Shown piece by piece: positions 17,927 through 27,402 of a DNA stretch of 64,000 nucleotides (positions are counted from its first letter, which is position 1; every line of letters starts with the position of its first letter). A program made the position numbers and the translations under genes. The notes beneath the pieces are model-generated. The model ran no database searches, was not told where the DNA came from, and saw nothing but the letters and a program-made list of their open reading frames with translations. The stretch covers positions 62,001-126,000 of the forward strand of contig CAWFKS010000007.1 in assembly GCA_963816435.1 (NCBI GenBank), given 5' to 3'. Source of the stretch: CAWFKS01 sp963816435. GTDB taxonomy: Bacteria > Pseudomonadota > Alphaproteobacteria > Rhizobiales > Rhizobiaceae.

Positions 17927-18902
17927 CTAGGACGCGGTGCCGGCGCTGTCACGCGGCGCGGCGGCGCGCGCCAGCCGGTCGTTGATCGCCTCGCCGAGGC
18001 CTTCGTGCGGCACCGGCTCGACGGCGATCGTCTTGGCACCGGAGCCATCCAGCTCCTTCAGGAAGGCAAAGAGATTGGCCGCAGCCTCGCGCGCGTCCCC
18101 GGAAGCCGACAGGTTGCGAAAGGCGATTGCCCTGCCGGAGTCCTTCGCCCGCTCCGGGCCGAAGCCGAGCAAGGCCTCGCCGCCGCGCACCTCGCGCGCA
18201 TCAAGCCGCAGCACGGCATGCGGCGCATAGTGCGAGGCCATCATGCCGGGCGCCTGGATGCCGCCGCCCGTGGCACGCTCGACCGGCACGCCGGCGACCG
18301 CGGCGATCTCGTCGGCGGGAATGCCGCCCGGCCGCAGCAGGCGCACGACGCCGTCCTCGACCTTCACGATCGTCGATTCCAGGCCGACGGCGGTCGCGCC
18401 GGCATCGACGATCAGCGGGATGCGATCGCCGAGATCGGCTTCGACATGCGCCGCCGTGGTCGGGCTGAGCCGCCCCGAGGAATTGGCGCTGGGTGCGGCG
18501 AGCGGACGGCCGAAAGCCTCGATCAGTTCCGCTGCGAAGCCGCGCGGCATGCGTAACGGCGAGCGTGTCGAGCCCGGCGGTCACCAGCGGATGCACGGCA
18601 TCTTCACTCGCCAGCGGCAGCACCAGCGTCAGCGGCCCGGGCCAGAATTCCTGCGCGAGCCTTCGCGAAACCGGGTCGATGCGCACCAGCCGCTCCGCCA
18701 TCTCGAGGCCGGCGACATGGGCGATCAGCGGATTGAAGCGCGGCCGGCGCTTGGCCTCGAAGATGCGCGCCACCGCTTCGCCGTTTGTGGCGTCGGCGGC
18801 CAGCCCGTAGACGGTCTCCGTCGGCAGCGCCACCACGCCGCCGTCGCGCAGCACGGAAAGCGCTCGGGCGAGCGCGCGGTCGGCAGGGACGATTTCGGCC
18901 AA
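17927..18902 (-). CDS. L-threonylcarbamoyladenylate synthase, Sua5 type (one frameshift)
   Basis: Sua5/TsaC makes threonylcarbamoyl-AMP for the t6A modification of tRNAs decoding ANN codons. The YrdC domain shows GGVVALPTETVYGLAADATN and AKRRPRFNPLIAHV. An extra base near 18553 breaks the frame, after which RMPRGFAAEL...PLAAPSANSSGRLSPT continues, then the Sua5 C-terminal domain (MMASHYAPHAVLRLD). A TTG at 18902 with GGGG upstream gives LAEIVPADRALARAL, the usual N-terminus; an ATG at 18992 would add about 30 atypical residues. Length is about 324 residues. Confidence 0.85.
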
Positions 18903-19079
18903 GGTGGACCCCGGTGATGACGATTTCCGTGGCCTACCGCTCCGGCCCGGTTGCGGCAAGTGCCGCTGCGTCACCGTTTTGTTAATTGTCAAATGTTAGC
19001 GTCGGCGGCCAGTAGAGAGTAAACGCCGCGCTGCCAGCCAGCGCGGATATCGTGTTTTGGAGTTAAGCCGGGAGCACCG

Positions 19080-19664
19080 ATGCGGGCATTCGTATTGCCT
19101 CTGATGATCGGGCTGCTGGCGACCGGCAGCGCCCACGCTTCCTCCTTCGTCGTGCTGAAGCCGATGAAGGAAAAGCTCGGGCCCTCCATGATCATGCTCG
19201 GCGAACCGGCGCGCCGAAGCCGGACGCGCCGAAGACGGCGAGCGCCGAAACGGGTCCCGCGCCGGCGACTGACGATTCCCGACGCCACCCCGCCTCCATC
19301 CTTCGTGAAGCTCAGCCCGTCGGTCATCGCCATGGACGACTACGTGCCGCCGGTGACGATGGAGGAGGTCGCCTCGATCGATCACGACGATCGACACGGC
19401 AAGCGGCGCCTGCGCGACATGCCGATGGTCATCCGCGGCGGCATACGCGGCGACGCCTTCCAGCGTGCCGTGACGGCGACGCCGATCGAGCCCGCCGCCG
19501 GCAACGACCAGGCCCCGCAGGACGCCGTGCCGCAGACCGCAAGCCAGACGCCGCCGGCCAGGAAGGAACCGAAGCAGCCGGCTCCGCAGCGGACACCCGA
19601 GCCGCCGCCGGCGCCGCCACCCGCCCCGATGCCGCCCGCCCCGCCGACGCGCCAGCCCGAATAG
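19080..19664 (+). CDS. Exported protein of unknown function, proline-rich tail (two compensating frameshifts likely)
   Basis: The 194-codon frame starts with a signal peptide (MRAFVLPLMIGLLATGSAHA) followed by SSFVVLKPMKEKLGPSMIML. Residues of about 44-65 read as an arginine run (RRSRTRRRRRAPKRVPRRR). In the neighbouring frame the same bases read PKPDAPKTASAETGPAPATDDS, which fits the protein far better, so two compensating indels near 19210 and 19275 are likely. The remainder has VKLSPSVIAMDDYVPPVTME, DMPMVIRGGIRGDAFQ and a C-terminal Pro/Ala/Gln region. I do not recognise a family. Confidence 0.6.
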   Translation: MRAFVLPLMIGLLATGSAHASSFVVLKPMKEKLGPSMIMLGEPARRSRTRRRRRAPKRVPRRRLTIPDATPPPSFVKLSPSVIAMDDYVPPVTMEEVASIDHDDRHGKRRLRDMPMVIRGGIRGDAFQRAVTATPIEPAAGNDQAPQDAVPQTASQTPPARKEPKQPAPQRTPEPPPAPPPAPMPPAPPTRQPE

Positions 19665-19764
19665 CGTCCGCGCTCATGGCTTGATCTGGCGCAATGCCGT
19701 AAGGTCAGGCGCCTGCCAGAAGGGCCGGACGCATGCTGTATTCGCATATCAGGGGTTGGACAGG

Positions 19765-20152
19765 ATGAAGTTTCCGAAGTCAGCAGCAGCGGCCCTGTGC
19801 GCCGCGATGATCATGGTCCCGGGCGTCGCCTCGGCCGACCAGTATCTGGGGTCTTACGTGGCGCGCCTGTCGTGGAACGACCACCACGCCAGCGACGGCT
19901 ACACGCTCGACAATGCCGCGCAGGTGGTGCGCCAGGACCGCGCCAACGTCCACAAGTTCGGCAAGATCGACGGTGAGGATCAGGGCGACCCGTGGTTCGG
20001 CAGCGCCAGCGCCCGCGCGCGTTTCCAGGCGCAGCTGGAGCGCCGATCCGCGATGTCGCCGGCGACGCGCCAGACCATCATGAACGGCACGCCCGCTGGT
20101 CGAGGTGCAGGTCTACAGCAACAGCGTCGAGGTCCAGATCATCGGCCGCTGA
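19765..20152 (+). CDS. Small secreted protein of unknown function (one frameshift)
   Basis: ATG at 19765 with AGGGG upstream gives a signal peptide (MKFPKSAAAALCAAMIMVPG...ASA) and a mature protein with DQYLGSYVARLSWNDHHASDG and Arg/Gln-rich helices. Near 20095 an extra C (GCCCGCTGG) breaks the frame; removing it gives GTPLVEVQVYSNSVEVQIIGR and stop TGA at 20150-20152, about 128 residues. I recognise no domain. It is convergent with the end of glyS, 31 bp away. Confidence 0.6.
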
Positions 20153-20183
20153 CGCCCGGTTTGCCGACGCGACGTTCGGCGCG

Positions 20184-22632
20184 TCAGCCGGCGATCCTGG
20201 AGAAATCCGCGACCTGGTCGGTGGCGTTGCGGATGCGCGCGAGCAGCGCCAGCCGGTTGGCGCGCACCGCCTCGTCGTCGGCGTTGACCAGCACGTCCTC
20301 AAAAAATGAATCAACTGGTTCACGCAACGCGCTAAGCGCCTGCATGGCGGCCGAATAGTCCGTCTTTTCAATGGCTTCGGCAGCCTGCTTCTCGGCCTGA
20401 TTCACCGCCGACCAGAGTTTTTTCTCCGCCGTCTCGGTCAGCAGCGCGGGATCGACTTCCCCGGCTATGCGCGTGCCCTTCTTCTCTTCGGCCGCCAGAA
20501 TGTTGGCGGCGCGCTTGGTGCCGGCCAGCAGGTTCTTGCCGTCCTCGGTGTCGAGGAAGGCGCCCAGCGCCTCGACGCGCCGGACGATGAGAAGGAGGTC
20601 GTCGGACGCTATCCGTGATGACCGCGTCGATGAGATCGTGCCGCGCGCCCTGATCGCGGAGATAGACCTTCAGGCGATCGTGGAAGAAGGAGAGGAGGTC
20701 GGGCACTGAGCGTGAGATCAGACGGCCACCAATAGTCTACGTCCTCCAAAGGCATCGCAGTCGTGATCGACATCAGCCGCAAACATGCGCTGCTTCAACG
20801 TTCATCGACCAATCTATTTCAGAAACTTCGCAAATCATCGCTCTTGACAACAGACTTTTGTTCGTACTTCGGATCATCGCTATCAAAGCCGAGATCGCGA
20901 CCGTCTACCGACATATCAAAGCGACCAGACCTAGCTAGCGGCCATGTATGCGACTGCCATGTAGCGAAATTGCATCGTGCAAGCCCCAGCCTCACCCCAT
21001 TCTCCACGACGATCCTGATCACGCCCAGCGCCGCGCGTCTCAGCGCGTAGGGGTCCTTGCTCCCCGTCGGCTTCTCGTCGATCGCCCAGAAGCCGACGAG
21101 CATGTCGAGCTTGTCGGCGAGCGCGACGGCGATCGACACCGGGTCGGTCGGCACGACGTCGGAGGGGCCGAGCGGCTTGTAGTGCTCCTCGATCGCCGCG
21201 GCGACCGACGGGTTTTCGCCCTGCAGCGCGGCGTATTTCGTGCCCATCGCGCCCTGCAGTTCGGGGAACTCGCCGACCACCTCGGTCTGCAGATCGGCCT
21301 TGGCGAGCACCGCCGCACGGCGCGCGAGCGCGGGGTCGGCGCCGACCACCGGCGCCAGTTCCCCGGCCAGTTTCGCGATGCGCTCGACGCGCTCGCCCTG
21401 CGTGCCGAGCTTGGCGTGGAAGGTGACGCCGAGATGGTCGAGGCGCGCCATGCGTTGGTCGAGCGGCTTTTTCAGGTCGAGCCCGAACTTTTCCGCCGAC
21501 GCTTCCAGCCGGTCGAGGTCCGGCAGGTCGGCCTGGTCGGTGCGCCAGAAATAGAGCGCGTCGGACAGCCGCGCGCGCACCACCTTGGCGTTGCCGTAGG
21601 CGATCTCCATGCCGCCGTCTTCGGCCTCGATATTGGCGGTGATGACGAAGCGGTTGGACAGGCGCGGCTCGCCATCCGCCGAGCGCGCGGCGCATCGTCG
21701 CCGTGATGATCGCCGGGTCGCGTCACGAAGCATTTCTGGTTGGCGCGGATGGTCAGCCGGATCACCTCGGCCGGGATCTGCAGGAACTCCTCCTCGAAAT
21801 CGCCGAGCAGCACGACCGGCCATTCGACCAGGCCCGAGACCTCTTCCAGCAGCCCTTCGTCCTCGACCAGTTCGAGGCCCGCGGCGAAGGCGAGGTTCTT
21901 GGCGTCGTCGAGGATGATGCGCTTGCGCCGCTCGGGATCGAGCACGACCTTCGCCGCCTCCAGCTGCGCGACGTAGTCGTCGAAGCGCCTGACGGTGAAC
22001 GGCTCGGGTGCGTGGAAGCGATGGCCGCGCGTGACGTTGCCGGAGCGGATGCCGCCGACCTCGAAGTCGACCACCACCGGCTCCTCGGTCTCCGGCCCGA
22101 AGGTGCAGACGATGCCCTGCAGCGGGCGCACCCAGCGCAGGCTCTCGGTGCCCTTGGCCTCGTCGCCGTAGAACGGCGTGTCCCTCGGCGCGGAGGCGAC
22201 GCCCCAGCGCATCGACTTCGGCCACGGGAAGGCGCGGACGATGCCCGGCATGATGTCGGCGATGATGTCCTCGGCCGCCCTGCCCGGCTTCTCGATCACC
22301 GCGACGTAGAAATCGCCCTTCTTCGGGTCCGACTGGATCTGCGCCTCGTCCACCGACGACAACCCGGCCGAGCGCAGGAAGCCCTGGACGGCCTGCTCGG
22401 GCGCGCCGACCTTGGGGCCCTTGCGCTCCTCGCGCACGTCCTTCGAGCGGGCGGTGACGCCGCGCAGGTCGAGCGCCAGGCGCCGCGGCGTCCAGTATTC
22501 CCGCGCCGCCTCGTAGGTGAGCCCGGCCTCGACCAGCCCGTCGGTGACCATTTTCTTCAGGTCGCCGGCAGCCTTGCGCTGCATGCGTGCAGGTATCTCT
22601 TCGCTGCGAAGTTCCAGAAGCAGGTCGGGCAT
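20184..22632 (-). CDS. glyS: Glycine-tRNA ligase beta subunit (frameshifts and a low-G+C interruption)
   Basis: GlyS forms the alpha2beta2 glycyl-tRNA synthetase with GlyQ. ATG at 22632 gives MPDLLLELRSEEIPARMQRK. Conserved blocks include YWTPRRLALDLRGV, GKIRSG-like region VGGIRSGNVTRGHRFH, IRANQKCFVTR, and DKLDMLVGFWAIDEKPTGSKDPYALRR (in parts), then FFHDRLKVYLRDQGARHDLI and the anticodon-binding end FEDVLVNADDEAVRANRLALL. Frame changes occur near 21700 and 20615. Between the catalytic and anticodon-binding parts lie about 250 bases of lower G+C with stops in every frame. Total span is about 815 codons, longer than the usual 690-750. Confidence 0.9.
20707..20965 (-). other. Low-G+C interruption inside glyS
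   Basis: Between RIVVENGVRLGLARCNFATW and VPDLLSFFHDRLKVY of GlyS lie about 250 bases that are roughly half G+C by my count of three 60-base lines (29, 26 and 31 of 60), against about two thirds nearby. The glyS frame runs through SVDGRDLGFDSDDPKYEQKS and stops at 20819; other frames then contain short acidic peptides. It could be a lineage-specific GlyS insert damaged by sequence errors, or inserted foreign DNA. No terminal repeats or target duplication are visible. Confidence 0.55.
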
Positions 22633-22751
22633 CAGCGTACTCCAGCCCGCATGCCGTTTGTCCGGGTGCGCGTCCTCGCGCCGAAGGCGCTGCGGTCGCG
22701 CGGCAGGGCAGGAATTTCCTCGGAGCGAAGTTCCAGAAGCAGGTCGGGCAT
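22632..22751 (-). other. Upstream ORF duplicating the glyS N-terminus; stop overlaps glyS start
   Basis: ATG at 22751 opens a 39-codon frame beginning MPDLLLELRSEEIPA, exactly the first 15 residues of GlyS, and ending GMRAGVR. Its TGA overlaps the glyS ATG (TGATG), a translational-coupling arrangement. The two copies share 27 identical bases and then differ by synonymous changes (TCCGAGGAAATT here, AGCGAAGAGATA in glyS). The period is 119 bp, so the copies are in different frames. The caspase-like gene is divergent upstream. Whether it is translated is unknown. Confidence 0.6.
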
Positions 22752-22918
22752 TGTTCTTTTTGGATGCGGTTGGGAGACGTGGCGCGGCATAGCAACTCCG
22801 CCGGTGCCTGTCACGCACCACCTGCGCATTGCAAGGGCGACAAGCCTGAGGACGGCGGCGCTGAACAATTGCCATCATGTGACGCCACGTTACTCTGCGG
22901 GAAACCGGGAGGTGGCGG

Positions 22919-25900
22919 ATGAAGACGGCGTGGCGGTTGCTGGCGGGGATTTTCGTGCTCGTGGCGTTCGTGCTGCCGGCGAGCGCGGCGACATCTTCCC
23001 CGCCGAGCGGATGCGGCGTCGTCGCCGGCACGCAAACCACGGCGGAAGCGGTGTCGCTGCGCGCCGACCTTCCGGACGGCGGCAGCCCGCGCGCCGGACA
23101 ACCGTTCACGCTTTCATGGGACGCATCTCGTCTCGACTGTGACGGGCCAGCCTACCTGATGATCGCGATGCCCGAGCACGTGCGCTTTTCGGGCGAAGGC
23201 TTCATCGCCCTGGCGCCGAACGAGCCGGCGCCCTTTCGCATCGGCTTTCACCAAGACCGGATGCGGCTGGCAATCCCGCTCCACATTCCGCGCGCAAGGC
23301 ACGCCAGCGCCGACGTGACGCCCTACCTCACCGGCCGGTTCGACATCGAATGGGCGGTGGTCACGCCGGGAATGGCGGCCGGGAATGTCGAAGCGCAGAA
23401 CCTTCCGCTCACCATCGCCAGCGGCGTGCCCAAGATCGTCGTGCAGGACGTCTACGCGTCGGAAACGCCGGCCGCGACGACCCGCAGCGAAAACGGCATG
23501 TTCGTGCTGGAAGACTTCAAGGGGCATTTTCGGGTCACCGACGCGATGACGGGGGCGCTGGTGCTGGCGGCGGAAGGCTACCGGCCGACATTCTCGCCGA
23601 CGTCGCGCTTCCTGCATTGGTTCGGCGATCTGGGTTCGCAATTGCGCGTCGCCGATCTCTATGCCGAAAAGCAGATCGTCGATCTCGATCCGGAAGGCGC
23701 CGGCGGGCGGGGCTTTTACGTGCAGGGCATCGAATGGTCGCCCGGCGATACGTTCATGCTGCTGGCATACGAAGGCGAAGGGGCGCTGGCCTTGCAGCAG
23801 ATGCTGACAGGGCGTTCCATTCGCTACAGGGCCGACGGCTGCGGTGCCTGCTCGCCTGCCGACGGCAGTGTGATCCAGCTCGACCTCGACAATTCCGCGG
23901 TTAAACTCGGCGTCCAGTCATATTCGACCTATCTCTACAGTCTCGTATTCGACGAAGTGCTCTATGCGGAGGGCTCCTCGACCGATCCCGTTCGCGCCGA
24001 CGATCTCGATGCGCACGTGCAGACCTCCTCGCCCACCGACATGCCGCAGTCCGGAGGAGACGCGACATGGCGGCTGAACGGTCCGCGCACCGCCAGCATC
24101 GATCTGCGCGAGGGCGTTCCGATCTTCCTCGGCGGCTCCCGGGCGGTAGCCAACGAGGACGACGGGATGGCACCGGATGATGAGGTGGTCGCCCGCGCCG
24201 ACGCTGGCGAGCCGCTGCAGGACCGCGGCGCGACAGGCCTCGTGGCGAAGGAGCTTCTCAACCGCCGCACGCGCATCGCCCGTCGTCTTGCCGCCCTGGG
24301 GATCGACTATCGCTACTCAGCGCCACTTGCCTTCGATCGCGTGACATTCGAATACGCCAAGGACGATGCGGACTACGAAGAGGACGATTTCCGCGTCAAG
24401 ACGGGCGAGACCGCGCTGCAGCGCCGGCTCGCATCTCCGCGAACGGCGCAGAACGTCGACGCCGCCGTCGCCAGCCTCACCTCCGATCACGAGGCCTGCG
24501 CCACCGTCAATCGGCCTTACCAGGGCAAGGCGCAGGTCTGGAGCTGGCGCTACAAGGGCGTCTTGCGCCAGGTCGTCCAGTATTATTGCTACGTCAGCAC
24601 CGGCGGCATTCCCGAGGGCATAGCCTTTCTTGTCACCGGCGACGATTTCGGCGCCAGCTACAGGCTGATCGGCCAGACGCTCAACGACGAGACCAGCCGC
24701 TGGGGGTCCTACGCGTTCGATGAACCGGACCCCGAGGCCGAGCAGCCGGCCGAGATCAGCGACATTTCCTTTTATGACGAGTTGCGGGTGTTCCGCCCGG
24801 ACGAAAGCCACGTGGCGCTGCTGAACGCCCGCGGCGGACTGGCACTGATCGATCTCGACAGCGGACGCCGCGTGCTCGAAAGCACCTCCATCCCCAGCCC
24901 GGCGAATGTCGAGGAGATCGCGACGACCGTGGACGGCCGCAACCTCGTGCAGATCAACGACGACGGCCGGTTCTACGTGCATTCGATCGCCAGCGGCGAA
25001 CAGGTGCTGGCGGGGCGCTTCGTCGACGACGAGGTGGTGGTCTACGACGATGCTTTCCGCTTCGAGTTCGACGCCGGAGGGCGCCAGGCACGTCCACCTG
25101 AAGTTTCCCGGCGACCGCAGGCTCTACGAGCTTGCCCAGTTCGACGCCACGCTGCGCTCGCCGGGCATGGTGACGCGCAGCCTGGAAGGCCAGACCGGCC
25201 GTCAGGCGGAGCGGGTTCCGGGTGTGCCGCCGCAAGTGCGTGTCGAGGCGGCAACGCTGCCAACGTCGGACAGCATCGCGCTAGAGGTGACGGCGAGCGG
25301 CGAGGCCCCACTCGAACGGCTGGCGCTCTATCGCGACGGCCGGCTGATCGAGACTCGCCCGTTGTCGGGGGACGGGACGGAACTCGCGGTCGAAATCCCG
25401 CTGCGGCCGGAAACGCGGTCGGTCGCGGCGCGGGTGACGGATGCGCGCGGGCTGACAAGCCTGCCGGCCACGGCGCCGGTCGAGGCGAAGGAGCGCGACG
25501 CGGCGCGCGGCAGGCTGTTCGTTCTGGCGATCGGCACCGACGATTACGACGATCCGGCGATTTCGCGGCTGAACTACGCGCAGACGGACGCGCGCGGCTT
25601 CGCCGACACCCTGGCGGCAAGTGCCAGCGGCTACTACCGCTCCGTCTCCAGCGAACTCGTCGCCGATGCGCGAAACCTCGCCGAGGCGCTCCCTGCGCGG
25701 CTCGCGAAACTGAAGAGCCGCATGACCGCCGACGACACGCTGTTCGTGCTGATCGCAGGTCACGGCATGCTGGCAGACGGCACGCTCTATTTGGCCGACT
25801 CCTCGACGCGGCTAGACGACGTCGCGGGAACGGCAATCTCGATGGATGCCGTGGCACATGCGCTGGACGACATGCCCGGCCGCATCTTCGTGTTCTTGGA

Positions 25901-26230
25901 CGCCTGCCATTCCGGTGCCGCGGACGCCGCCACCAACGACGCGGCGGTGCAGTCGCTGCTCAAGTCCAGCGAGAAGCCGATCGCCGTGCTGTCGGCGTCC
26001 AAGGGACGGCAGGCCAGCCTCGAGGGCGCGCGCTTTTCCGGAGGCGCGTTCACCAGCGCGCTCAACGCGATCATCGCCGCAGGAGCGAGTACGACGCCAA
26101 CGCCAACGGCGTGCTCGATTTCGACGAACTCTACCGCGAGCTCAAGCGGCGGGTGGTGACGGAGACCGGCGGGCGGCAGACGCCGTGGATCGCGCGCAGC
26201 GGACTGGTCGGGGACGTGCCGGTCCTGTGA
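22919..26230 (+). CDS. Secreted caspase-like (peptidase C14) protein with C-terminal EF-hand-like motif (two frameshifts)
   Basis: About 1100 residues. The N-terminus is a signal peptide (MKTAWRLLAGIFVLVAFVLP). Residues about 25-720 are beta-rich with repeats of the kind IEWSPGDTFMLLAYEG and DGRNLVQINDDGRFYV, suggesting a propeller-like sensor region. The caspase fold follows: FVLAIGTDDYDDPAISRLNY, the catalytic histidine in LIAGHGMLADG and cysteine in FLDACHSGAAD. The end holds DANANGVLDFDEL, an EF-hand-like calcium loop. Extra or missing bases near 25075 and 26093 break the frame. GGGAGG precedes the ATG. It lies between glyS and glyQ, on the opposite strand. Substrate and role are unknown. 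Confidence 0.85.
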   Translation: MKTAWRLLAGIFVLVAFVLPASAATSSPPSGCGVVAGTQTTAEAVSLRADLPDGGSPRAGQPFTLSWDASRLDCDGPAYLMIAMPEHVRFSGEGFIALAPNEPAPFRIGFHQDRMRLAIPLHIPRARHASADVTPYLTGRFDIEWAVVTPGMAAGNVEAQNLPLTIASGVPKIVVQDVYASETPAATTRSENGMFVLEDFKGHFRVTDAMTGALVLAAEGYRPTFSPTSRFLHWFGDLGSQLRVADLYAEKQIVDLDPEGAGGRGFYVQGIEWSPGDTFMLLAYEGEGALALQQMLTGRSIRYRADGCGACSPADGSVIQLDLDNSAVKLGVQSYSTYLYSLVFDEVLYAEGSSTDPVRADDLDAHVQTSSPTDMPQSGGDATWRLNGPRTASIDLREGVPIFLGGSRAVANEDDGMAPDDEVVARADAGEPLQDRGATGLVAKELLNRRTRIARRLAALGIDYRYSAPLAFDRVTFEYAKDDADYEEDDFRVKTGETALQRRLASPRTAQNVDAAVASLTSDHEACATVNRPYQGKAQVWSWRYKGVLRQVVQYYCYVSTGGIPEGIAFLVTGDDFGASYRLIGQTLNDETSRWGSYAFDEPDPEAEQPAEISDISFYDELRVFRPDESHVALLNARGGLALIDLDSGRRVLESTSIPSPANVEEIATTVDGRNLVQINDDGRFYVHSIASGEQVLAGRFVDDEVVVYDDAFRFEFDAGGRQARPPEVSRRPQALRACPVRRHAALAGHGDAQPGRPDRPSGGAGSGCAAASACRGGNAANVGQHRARGDGERRGPTRTAGALSRRPADRDSPVVGGRDGTRGRNPAAAGNAVGRGAGDGCARADKPAGHGAGRGEGARRGARQAVRSGDRHRRLRRSGDFAAELRADGRARLRRHPGGKCQRLLPLRLQRTRRRCAKPRRGAPCAARETEEPHDRRRHAVRADRRSRHAGRRHALFGRLLDAARRRRGNGNLDGCRGTCAGRHARPHLRVLGRLPFRCRGRRHQRRGGAVAAQVQREADRRAVGVQGTAGQPRGRALFRRRVHQRAQRDHRRRSEYDANANGVLDFDELYRELKRRVVTETGGRQTPWIARSGLVGDVPVL

Positions 26231-26235
26231 ATACT

Positions 26236-26338
26236 GGAGCGGTTCATCGTTTCACGGATTCGATGAACCGCTCCAAGTTCTTGTTTTCCCGCAATTCCGG
26301 ACGGAAAACCGGTTTCCACTTTTCCTGGAATTGCTCTA
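26236..26338 (-). repeat. Palindromic dispersed element, copy B
   Basis: This is the second copy of the element at 3781-3880, in opposite orientation. AGCGGTTCATCG (26238-26249) and CGATGAACCGCT (26261-26272) are a perfect inverted repeat; GCAATTCC (26291-26298) pairs with GGAATTGC (26327-26334). It lies between the convergent 3' ends of the caspase-like gene and glyQ, and its edge supplies the glyQ stop codon. Compared with copy A, the first stem keeps pairing through a C-G to T-A change on both arms. Confidence 0.75.
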
Positions 26339-27285
26339 GGCGGCGGCCGCTACCGCCCCGCCGGCCTCGGTCAGCAGGAACGCCTCGCCGCACTGGCGGG
26401 CCAGGTTGCGCACGCGCAGGATATAGCTCTGCCGCTCCGTGACCGAGATGACGCCGCGCGCGTCGAGCAGGTTGAAGACGTGGCTGGCCTTGATGCACTG
26501 GTCGTAGGCCGGCAGCACGCACCGGTGCAGCGCGCCGGGTTCATGCGGCGCACCGGCGGCCAGGATCGCCGCACATTCCTTCTCCGCGTCCTACGAAATG
26601 CTGGTAGGAGCACGGCGGTGTCGGCGTATTCGAAATTGTAGCGGGAATATTCCTGCTCGGCCTGCAGGAAGACGTCGCCGTAGGAGATGCGGTCCGCGCC
26701 TTCCAGGCCGTTGAAATTCAGGTCGTAGACGCTGTCGACGCCCTGCACGTACATGGCAAGCCGTTCCAGCCCGTAGGTGAGTTCGCCCGAGACCGGCGCG
26801 CATTCGATGCCGCAGACCTGCTGGAAATAGGTGAACTGCGAGACTTCCATGCCGTCGCACCAGCACTCCCAGCCAAGCCCCCAGGCGCCCAGCGTCGGGC
26901 TTTCCCAGTCGTCCTCGACGAAGCGGATGTCATGGACGAGCGGATCGAGGCCGATCGCCGCCAGCGAGCCCAGATAGAGCTCCTGCAGGTCCGGCGGGTT
27001 GGGCTTCAGGATCACCTGGTACTGGTAGTAGTGCTGCAGCCGGTTGGGGTTCTCGCCGTAGCGCCCGTCCTTCGGCCGGCGCGACGGCTGCACATAGGCG
27101 GCGTTCCACGGACGCGGCCCCAGCGAACGCAGGGTGGTGGCGGGGTGAAACGTGCCGGCGCCGACCTCCATGTCGTAGGGCTGCAGGATGGCGCAGCCCT
27201 TTTCTGCCCAATAGGCGCTGAGCGTCAGGATCAGCCCCTGAAACGAGCGTCTCGGGTCCATGTGGGCGGGCTTGTCAGCGGTCAT
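26336..27285 (-). CDS. glyQ: Glycine-tRNA ligase alpha subunit (frameshifts near 26600)
   Basis: GlyQ carries the catalytic core of the alpha2beta2 glycyl-tRNA synthetase. ATG at 27285 is preceded by GGAAA. Family blocks: SFQGLILTLSAYWAEKGCAI, LQPYDMEVGAGTFHPATTLR, RPWNAAYVQPSRRPKDGRYG and WGLGWECWCDGMEVSQFTYF. Around 26592-26610 two extra bases disturb YADTAVLLQHF; removing them gives HFVDAEKECAAIL and then VLPAYDQCIKASHVFNLLDA to the end. Length of about 316 is normal. Its partner glyS is 3.7 kb away because the caspase-like gene intervenes; the two are usually adjacent. Confidence 0.93.
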
Positions 27286-27402
27286 CGGTATTTCCGGAGA
27301 GCGATCGGGCATGCCGGTCAAGGGGACCGGCACGTCCTAGAGCCGGCTCCCGGAACCGTCAAGGCAAGCGGGAACGCCAGAGCAGACGGGATGCGGCGGA
27401 CC

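Noticed and set aside
24906..26159. A second separate caspase gene beginning near 24906
   Set aside because: It is the continuation of the protein starting at 22919 after one extra base near 25075; no ribosome-binding site or signal peptide precedes it.
22919..26230. Caspase-like gene as part of a defence or toxin system
   Set aside because: It has a signal peptide, and neighbours are tRNA synthetase subunits and housekeeping genes with no effector, sensor or mobile-element partner.
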